The translations under genes were made by a program, and so were the position numbers. Positions 58,556 to 64,000 of a stretch of 64,000 bases of DNA are shown here, piece after piece (the first letter of the stretch is position 1; each line of letters starts with the position of its first letter). Under the pieces are notes generated by a model, which saw nothing but the letters and a program-made list of their open reading frames with translations, made no database searches and had not been told where the DNA came from. This stretch comes from Sulfobacillus harzensis (lineage in GTDB: Bacteria > Bacillota > Sulfobacillia > Sulfobacillales > Sulfobacillaceae), in NCBI RefSeq assembly GCF_012933365.1, contig NZ_JABBVZ010000014.1, positions 1 through 64,000 of the forward strand, written 5' to 3'.

Positions 58556-58921
58556 TCAACTAATGCCTTCCGCCATGTTGCGCCGAACCTTGCCATATTG
58601 CACCACATTGACCGGGTCCAAGGTCACCAAACCGCCAGGAACCATGTCGTCAAGCACGGTCATGAATTGGGTAAGGTATTCTTCGGAATCAATGATTTCG
58701 ATCACAATCGGCAGGTCCGAAGACAAATCAAGCAAATTTGCCGTGTGAATCCGGTTGGAGGGTCCGTATCCTTCCATGGCGCGCATCACGGTCGCTCCGG
58801 CGAGCCCCCTCTTTCGCGCTTCTAAAACAATCGCATGATACAACGGCTGGTGATGGTAATGAGCCGATTCCCCTACGTAAATCCGCAGTCGATAAGCTTG
58901 GCCTGTAATTTTCGGCGACAT
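58556..58921 (-). CDS. DUF190 family protein, second copy
   Basis: A 121-residue DUF190 protein: YRLRIYVGESAHYHHQPLYHAIVLEARKRGLAGATVMRAMEGYG, then LPIVIEIIDSEEYLTQF and LVTLDPVNVVQYGK. It is about half identical to the copy at 57192. It lies upstream of the fluoride riboswitch, so it is not under that aptamer. The ATG chosen is ten bases after GGAGG; another ATG three codons earlier is too close to the site. Confidence 0.82.
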   Translation of the reverse strand: MSPKITGQAYRLRIYVGESAHYHHQPLYHAIVLEARKRGLAGATVMRAMEGYGPSNRIHTANLLDLSSDLPIVIEIIDSEEYLTQFMTVLDDMVPGGLVTLDPVNVVQYGKVRRNMAEGIS

Positions 58922-59205
58922 GCGATCCATTCCTCCTTCGTCGAACAGCCCTTCCCTCCATCTTTCCCTTAGGAGACCCATCAATACTAAAATGAGAGCG
59001 CCCGACTCGGATTATCGCCTGCCGCGAGGCCTCACTCGCTATGGTCCGGAATCGGAACCGCACGTCCGGGTTTAATCTGGTCGTCACGCCCGCGCAAATT
59101 AAGCGTCCGCCGAATAGGTTGCTTCAGTGTCCACGCTCCTCGAAGACGAATTGGCATCCATTCTTTTGGTATAACTTTAAGGCGATCAAGTTTCCGGATC
59201 AACGC

Positions 59206-59552
59206 TTAATGACAGCGCCGCAAACCCTGCCTGTTGGGCATGGGTCGCCATGGTTCTCTAGAGGTGTCCCCCAATCCCCCATCCACGATAGTCCGAACGG
59301 ATGCCATGCCCAATTCGGGATTGTATCGTCGACATAGCCCCAACCATGGCCTTTCTTCGCCACATAGCATCCACCTGGCGCCTAGACGCATCCCATGTTC
59401 ATCAAGGGCAACCATGGCGGCATCTCGGTGTCTCTCCCCCGTGCTCGGAGGGATTTGGCGACCGCACTATCGGGAACAAAGATGGATTGGTACAGCATCT
59501 CCCACAAGAACGGTAAGTCGCCGCTCTGATACGGCCGAACCGCATACCGCAT
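59206..59552 (-). pseudogene. Broken GNAT acetyltransferase gene
   Basis: The first part reads MRYAVRPYQSGDLPFLWEML, a typical GNAT N-terminus, but stops after about 55 residues. In another frame the sequence continues with ALDEHGMRLGARWMLCGEE and YNPELGMASVRTIVDGGLG, equivalent to the middle of the same family, where the acetyl-CoA loop (normally RGxGIG/A) is also disrupted. At least two frameshifts are needed. The stretch 58931-59205 beside it holds no gene. Confidence 0.6.
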
Positions 59553-59661
59553 TGGCCTGCGCTCCCTCCGCGTGGCGAATTTCATTGGCAACCCACCTGA
59601 TCACCGATGACCTTCAGACTCATAAGCCGAGCCTTTTCACGGCGCCGCTTCTCCCGCTGTG

Positions 59662-60138
59662 CTAGCCAATCAGCGGCTTTTCCATCCTGACGCATTCGAT
59701 TTCCATGCCGGACCGCAATCGGTGCATCCGCGTTTCACTCGATTGGTATCCCTGATGGGCATAGAACGAAACGGCTGTCAGCGACGCGTCCAACCACGCG
59801 CGCGGTGTACCGTCCGCAAGAAAAGACCGTTCGACAACCTGCAACAGTCGTTGCCAAATTCGTTGATGTGCATAATGTGGATCAACATAGACGGCCGTAA
59901 TCTCCTCGCCCCGGCGCCCAGCAAATCCCACCACCTGACCGTCGGCTTCCGCCACCCAGAGGTGCTCCCCGTCCGCCATCGAATCCCGGTAGTCTTGAGG
60001 CATGCAGGCTCCGATCCAGGCTTCAATCTGCTGAGGGGTATAATCCCCTTGGCACAGCACACGAACCGAACTTTGGTGAACACGACAGATACTGGGTGCA
60101 TCCCTTAACACGGCTTGCCGCACCGTTACCTCAACCAT
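59662..60138 (-). CDS. GNAT-family N-acetyltransferase
   Basis: A 158-residue GNAT enzyme: VRQAVLRDAPSICRVHQSSVR, then HLWVAEADGQVVGFAGRR, ITAVYVDPHYAHQRIWQRLL (the acetyl-CoA loop, with HQRIW in place of the usual RGxG) and a C-terminal AVSFYAHQGYQ. It should transfer acetyl groups to a small molecule or protein amine; the altered loop makes activity less certain. GGAG lies eight bases before the ATG of MVEVTVRQA. Confidence 0.8.
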   Translation of the reverse strand: MVEVTVRQAVLRDAPSICRVHQSSVRVLCQGDYTPQQIEAWIGACMPQDYRDSMADGEHLWVAEADGQVVGFAGRRGEEITAVYVDPHYAHQRIWQRLLQVVERSFLADGTPRAWLDASLTAVSFYAHQGYQSSETRMHRLRSGMEIECVRMEKPLIG

Positions 60139-60490
60139 CGGGAATCGCTCCTGTCTTAGACCCATCAGAGCCATGGCCCTTGAGCGTTTAGCGTTTGTCT
60201 TGACAATACCATATGGGAGCTATTCTTTCTCAATCAAGGGATTGGCAATAGACCATCGCCATTCAAAAGGCGGTGAGCGTGCCGTTGGGCCAGGAAAAGC
60301 GAAGGGGCGGACGTGGCCGTTGCTTGTCCGCCATGGGCGCTCTCCCTGTATTCCACGCGTTATGAATGCCTTTGAACATGTTTTAACGAGGAAACAATTC
60401 ATCACCGATGTCGAGGCCGGGGCGATTTGCGCACGCGCGAACGTTGTGTTTAAAGCCCCGGTCCCGATCCACCAGCGCTGTTAGCGGTCT
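60139..60490. other. Intergenic stretch
   Basis: Only a 103-codon plus-strand frame is open; it has no ribosome-binding site and no recognisable similarity. I see nothing else here. Confidence 0.35.
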
Positions 60491-61288
60491 CTAGGGCCAG
60501 AAAGACGCCGGCTTGTTGAACACCTTGCCGATATGGAACATGGTCACGGGCCCGACAACCCCATCCGGGGTGATGCCAACCGACTGCTGAAAATGGCGGA
60601 CGGCATGCCGGACTTCGCTGCCGAAGTAGCCATGGAGTGCCCCGCTGTAGAATCCACGTGACTTCAAGAAATGCTGGAGCCACAATGTGTCAATGCCGTT
60701 CCGCCCCTCGAAAAGACCGCGTCCTCCCAAGTAGGTGTAGGCCCAGAGAGCGTCGAAGGTTTCCCCGTGAACGCGGCCGTCGACCGGCACCCCCCTGTCG
60801 ATGCCCAGCGCGTTCATGTCATGTTGGAAGTGTTTCACAGCATCCCGCGTCTTGTGGCCGAAATAGCCGTCAGCGGGCTCGCCGACCTTCGCCCAGTAGT
60901 GGTAGCAATTGAGTCGGTTTTGCAGGACCACCACATCTCCGCCAAATTCACCCAAGTGGTCGATAGGACGGCTGCCAAAGCGCGGGCCGCCGTACGCGCT
61001 GTTGTATTGACCAAGCGTAGCTGCGGTGATGGGTCCGATCACGCCATCATTGGGCAAGCCGAAGTACTCTTGCCACTCGTGTACGGCATGACTCGTCTGT
61101 GGACCGAAGATGCCGTCGACAACAATAGGGCTTCCCATTGGGCCTTCTGGCGGTGCTGAATGGTCGAGGAAGAGATTGAACAGTGTTTGAAACACCTTGA
61201 CATCGGTTCCCCGAATATGCGGGGATTGCAGGTAAAGAATCCGGCTTCCCCAGGAATGATAGTGTAGACCATCTTCAAATTCAGCCAT
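60491..61288 (-). CDS. Protein with three peptidoglycan-binding (PG_binding_1) domains
   Basis: A 265-residue protein made of repeated PG_binding_1 modules: VDGIFGPQTSHAVHEWQEYFGLPNDGVIGP, ADGYFGHKTRDAVKHFQHDMN and LHGYFGSEVRHAVRHFQQSVGITPDGVVGP mark the three units, given here as short motifs FGPQTSHAV, FGHKTRDAV and FGSEVRHAV. No signal peptide and no catalytic domain are present. It may be a spore or cell-wall-associated structural protein released at sporulation. GGGGGA precedes the ATG. Confidence 0.82.
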   Translation of the reverse strand: MAEFEDGLHYHSWGSRILYLQSPHIRGTDVKVFQTLFNLFLDHSAPPEGPMGSPIVVDGIFGPQTSHAVHEWQEYFGLPNDGVIGPITAATLGQYNSAYGGPRFGSRPIDHLGEFGGDVVVLQNRLNCYHYWAKVGEPADGYFGHKTRDAVKHFQHDMNALGIDRGVPVDGRVHGETFDALWAYTYLGGRGLFEGRNGIDTLWLQHFLKSRGFYSGALHGYFGSEVRHAVRHFQQSVGITPDGVVGPVTMFHIGKVFNKPASFWP

Positions 61289-61602
61289 AACGTACTCCCC
61301 CTTTTCTGTCGCACCATATGCTCAAAAGGATCCATGGGTTCCTATTCCTGCCATTCTCTTTAGCATGGGGATGTGCCAGGAACTTGCGACAGAGCTGTAG
61401 GGGTTCGCGGCCAGAGACTGTCCAAAGCTCTCCCTCCATCTGAAAGGTCGGCACGACGAGTGGGTGGCGAAGAAATGGAGGCGGTAGTCAAACCACCTAT
61501 TCGTTTCCTGAGGGCAACCGCGACGCCCTGACTCAAATCCGCCGTGTGGATTCGGATGTCGGAACTAGTCCATAAGCAGGTCAAAACTCCTTTGGATCCG
61601 TC
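61289..61602. other. Intergenic stretch
   Basis: No gene is supported. It should contain the promoter of the peptidoglycan-binding protein and the transcript end of neither neighbour, since both flanking genes read leftward. No clear hairpin was seen. Confidence 0.35.
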
Positions 61603-62523
61603 TCACTCTGTGGCGGGCGTTTGGGCTCTGTCCGCTTCGGTAGGATGTTGTGGCATTGTTGGGATAATGCCGCGCTTAAACGCCTGCCAATCGGGGTACC
61701 ACACGTGGCCCGCGCTTGGCATCCTTTGATCCAACCGTATGAAAAGCTCATAAAAGACCGTCCGGAGGTACTGACGGCGATGCAAGAGAGCGGTTTTATA
61801 CAGATCTTTGCCCTCGTTCGGCAGATAATCATGGGGAATACGGTCCACAATCTCCGCGATGCGGGCGTCTGGCAAAGCTTCGATTTTTTCCAGATAGGGC
61901 AGGCAATGTTCCCATCTGACCCGATTAAACACGTGACTTACCGTTTGGTGTATGGAAACCCGGGTCCAGTTGTCTGAAAGTCCTGTCCATCGCATGCTGT
62001 AATCAAAGTCGTAGAAATACACATGCTCCAATCGTCCTTCAGTGTATCCAACCATAATGTTGCGTTCGGTGCGGTCACGGTTTTGAAGCCAGGTATCGAA
62101 TACCCATATTCCCGCAGTGATTATCATGTCACGAACAAAGTAGTCGATGACCTCGGCGATGACGCGGGGCTCCACGCCATGCTGTTGAAGGCGGAACCAG
62201 CTTAAGTGGTTCGTGGACAACGAATATTTGGACAGCGCCACGGGTTGGGTTGACCCATCCGGCATGGTGGCCTGGCACAGCAATACCGAGGCCACCGGCA
62301 ATCTCAGCAAATGGGCCAAGTCCGCACCAATTTTCTCGCGAGCCGGCACCAGGACGTCCAGTCGCCGCGGTTTGACCCAGGCTTTTTGTGCGGGCTGAGT
62401 GCGGCAGTATGCTGGGCATCCATTTTTGTGCGGTTGTTCCGACCACAAAATCTCCCACTCCGACGGAGAAGCTTCGACTCGGTCAAACCAGGCGGTCGCT
62501 TGGTATGTTGCGGTGTCGGCCAC
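61603..62523 (-). CDS. HipA-like kinase family protein
   Basis: A 306-residue protein with the HipA-like (PI3/4-kinase-related) kinase core: WVFDTWLQNRDRTERNIMVG holds the catalytic Asp and the Asn of the loop, and VYFYDFDYSM holds the metal-binding Asp. The N-terminal WVKPRRLD segment is compatible with the nucleotide lysine. There is no HipB-type DNA-binding partner next to it, so it is not an evident toxin-antitoxin pair. The GTG start follows GGAGG by seven bases. Confidence 0.75.
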   Translation of the reverse strand: MADTATYQATAWFDRVEASPSEWEILWSEQPHKNGCPAYCRTQPAQKAWVKPRRLDVLVPAREKIGADLAHLLRLPVASVLLCQATMPDGSTQPVALSKYSLSTNHLSWFRLQQHGVEPRVIAEVIDYFVRDMIITAGIWVFDTWLQNRDRTERNIMVGYTEGRLEHVYFYDFDYSMRWTGLSDNWTRVSIHQTVSHVFNRVRWEHCLPYLEKIEALPDARIAEIVDRIPHDYLPNEGKDLYKTALLHRRQYLRTVFYELFIRLDQRMPSAGHVWYPDWQAFKRGIIPTMPQHPTEADRAQTPATE

Positions 62524-62669
62524 GACAATTCCTCCACAGAAAATCGCGTTTTAACAGCGGCGGTGCCTCTGACGAAAGTCCCCTGCCGAAAACGGCTATC
62601 GATCCGGTCAAAGTCCTTAAACCCAAACGACTTGAACGATGGCCGTGTTTTTGGGTAGGGCATTCGTCG

Positions 62670-63905
62670 CTACGTCTCTAAAGCCGAATAATAGATGCTC
62701 ACAATTTTCCTGGCCATTCGATCCGCCCGCAGGTGCGCTTCTGCGAACATCCGGGCGTTGGTACCGAGGGATTTGCGTAAGGTGGCGTCTTGGACCAGCA
62801 AGAGTAATTTCTCCGCCAATGGCTGGACGCTACCTGGCTCGACGATGAACCCCGTCTCTCCATCGGAGATGATTTCCGGAATGCCGTTGACGTTGGTCGT
62901 TACGATGGCTTGGCTGGCGAACATCGCTTCGATAATGCAAATCGGCAGCATGTCACTGGTGGTGGGGTGAACAAAAATGTCCGATCCACTGAGGATGTCA
63001 GCAACGTCCTCTCTATATCCCCCAAAAATCACATTCCGCAAGTCGAGGTGTCGGGCCAGCCGCTCGATGTCTTTTCGGGCCTCCCCGTCACCAACGATCA
63101 AGACATCCACGTTGTCCAGATAATCCTTAATCATGGCCAGGGCTAGGAGGAGGTACTTGTGGCCCTTTCTCCGGGTAATGCGAGAGACACTTGTTATCAG
63201 GACTCTTCCAGAAGGATTGCGCGTCTTCTGCGGCACTGGAAAATCAATTCCCGTATAAACCGTTTCCAATTTCTCTGGCGAGGCCCCTAATCCGGTTAGC
63301 GGTCCGTGAAAGACGTCGCATAACGTGATGATGCGGGACGCTGATCGTATAGCCCCCCTATCGATCGCCCGATAAAAAGCCGCCTCCACCGTGCCTTCCT
63401 TAATCTCTCCCAGCCGCAAGCTTCGATTAATGCCTAGTTGATGCGGGGTGTAGAAAATGGGAGCCGGGTAATCGAGGCTCACTTGCCCTAGAACGTTGGC
63501 CGTAAACCGATCTTGGGCATGGAATACATCATATCGGGTTGAACTAAGCCTTTCTCGAAGTTGAAGCTCATAGGCGCGGAGTTTTTGGCATACGCTTATA
63601 CCTTTCGCGTTCGCCTCGCCATACCTCCGGATGAAGTAGCGCCGAATCAAATCTCGTTCGATGGAACCTCTAAACTTTTGGGTTGCATTGCGAGGCGCAT
63701 GGTAATCCTGGATATCCACATGATGACCAAACCCCTCCAGTCCTCGCTTCAGGCTACCAATATAGCGGGATAGTCCGCCCGGTTGAGGATATGGCCAGAA
63801 TGTGGTCAACAGGACGCGCAACTTCCCGGAAGCTCGGTCCGCCATTTGATATCCGTAGTGCCGATCCAAGGCCTGGATCAGATGCGGATAAGGCTGGTAA
63901 TCCAT
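62670..63905 (-). CDS. Glycosyltransferase family 4 protein
   Basis: A 411-residue GT-B glycosyltransferase. VLLTTFWPYPQPGGLSRYIGSLKRGL marks the acceptor domain, VLITSVSRITRRKGHKYLLLAL the start of the donor domain and FVHPTTSDMLPICIIEAMFASQAIVTTNVNGIPEIISDGETGFIVEPG the nucleotide-sugar site, including the EX7E pair (motifs given in parts). It should build a cell-surface polysaccharide or glycolipid. AGGGGG precedes the ATG. Nothing recognisable follows to the window end. Confidence 0.85.
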   Translation of the reverse strand: MDYQPYPHLIQALDRHYGYQMADRASGKLRVLLTTFWPYPQPGGLSRYIGSLKRGLEGFGHHVDIQDYHAPRNATQKFRGSIERDLIRRYFIRRYGEANAKGISVCQKLRAYELQLRERLSSTRYDVFHAQDRFTANVLGQVSLDYPAPIFYTPHQLGINRSLRLGEIKEGTVEAAFYRAIDRGAIRSASRIITLCDVFHGPLTGLGASPEKLETVYTGIDFPVPQKTRNPSGRVLITSVSRITRRKGHKYLLLALAMIKDYLDNVDVLIVGDGEARKDIERLARHLDLRNVIFGGYREDVADILSGSDIFVHPTTSDMLPICIIEAMFASQAIVTTNVNGIPEIISDGETGFIVEPGSVQPLAEKLLLLVQDATLRKSLGTNARMFAEAHLRADRMARKIVSIYYSALET

Positions 63906-64000
63906 GGGTATCCCCCTCTCAACGCATCGGTGGCTGAATCGACTCTAAAGCGAGGGGATTGTCCTGAGATCCCACCCGAGGCGACCATCCGTGGCGGAAA

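Noticed and set aside
58931-59060. A second fluoride riboswitch upstream of the other DUF190 gene
   Set aside because: TTGATGGGTCTCCTAAG resembles the 3' part, but the AACCGC block and the 5' helix are missing.

Overview
The window looks like the chromosome of an acidophilic, sulfur-oxidising Gram-positive bacterium of the Sulfobacillus type. This is inference. It rests on strong GGAGG-type ribosome-binding sites with many GTG and TTG starts, a DUF6904 protein typical of Firmicutes, a FadF-like Etf:menaquinone oxidoreductase, and an unusually dense set of inorganic sulfur genes. No rRNA, tRNA, CRISPR array or intact transposase was seen.

Layout. 0.4-4.5 kb: housekeeping and unknown genes (methyltransferase, DUF6904, PsiE, HAD protein, metal-transport-like protein). 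4.5-10 kb: rhodanese, DsrE and a cytoplasmic ModA-like protein, then HPP and EamA membrane proteins, a second DsrE and a YeeE-type sulfur transporter. 10-16.3 kb: a cytoplasmic three-subunit molybdenum oxidoreductase (SoeABC-like), a glycosyltransferase and a divergent LysR regulator. 16.4-19 kb: DsrE-TusA-SQR-DUF1641. 19.5-32.1 kb: one 14-gene minus-strand unit with the complete sHdr sulfur-oxidation system (DsrE, HdrC1, HdrB1, HdrA, Hyp, HdrC2-B2 fusion, two lipoate-binding proteins, a lipoate ligase, TusA, DsrE, GAF) running into EtfB, EtfA and a membrane Etf:menaquinone oxidoreductase. 32-42 kb: two CsoR-family repressors, DUF302, persulfide dioxygenase, rhodaneses, TauE and thioredoxin-fold proteins. 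42-49 kb: secreted and lipoproteins (SCO-like, beta-propeller, tandem-repeat protein). 49.6-56.7 kb: a six-subunit hydrogenase-4-like membrane complex whose large subunit has no cysteines. 57-59 kb: fluoride export under a fluoride riboswitch. 59-64 kb: GNAT, peptidoglycan-binding, HipA-like and glycosyltransferase genes.

How it fits together (inference). SQR, YeeE and the rhodanese/TusA/DsrE carriers feed sulfane sulfur to sHdr. sHdr would make sulfite and load electrons on lipoate-binding proteins; EtfAB and its quinone oxidoreductase offer a route to menaquinone. Sulfite would be oxidised by the SoeABC-like enzyme or exported by TauE. A matching palindrome, ATACC-N6-GGTAT, stands before four sulfur operons and is probably the operator of the CsoR-family repressors.

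The most unusual feature is three thioredoxin-fold genes within 4.5 kb (34879-35115, 35425-36063, 38771-39313). Each carries an in-frame UGA exactly at the first cysteine of the CxxC active site, in the contexts TPT-U-PHC, TPT-U-PYC and TPG-U-PRC, with conserved sequence continuing afterwards. They are probably selenoproteins that ordinary gene calling would split or miss.
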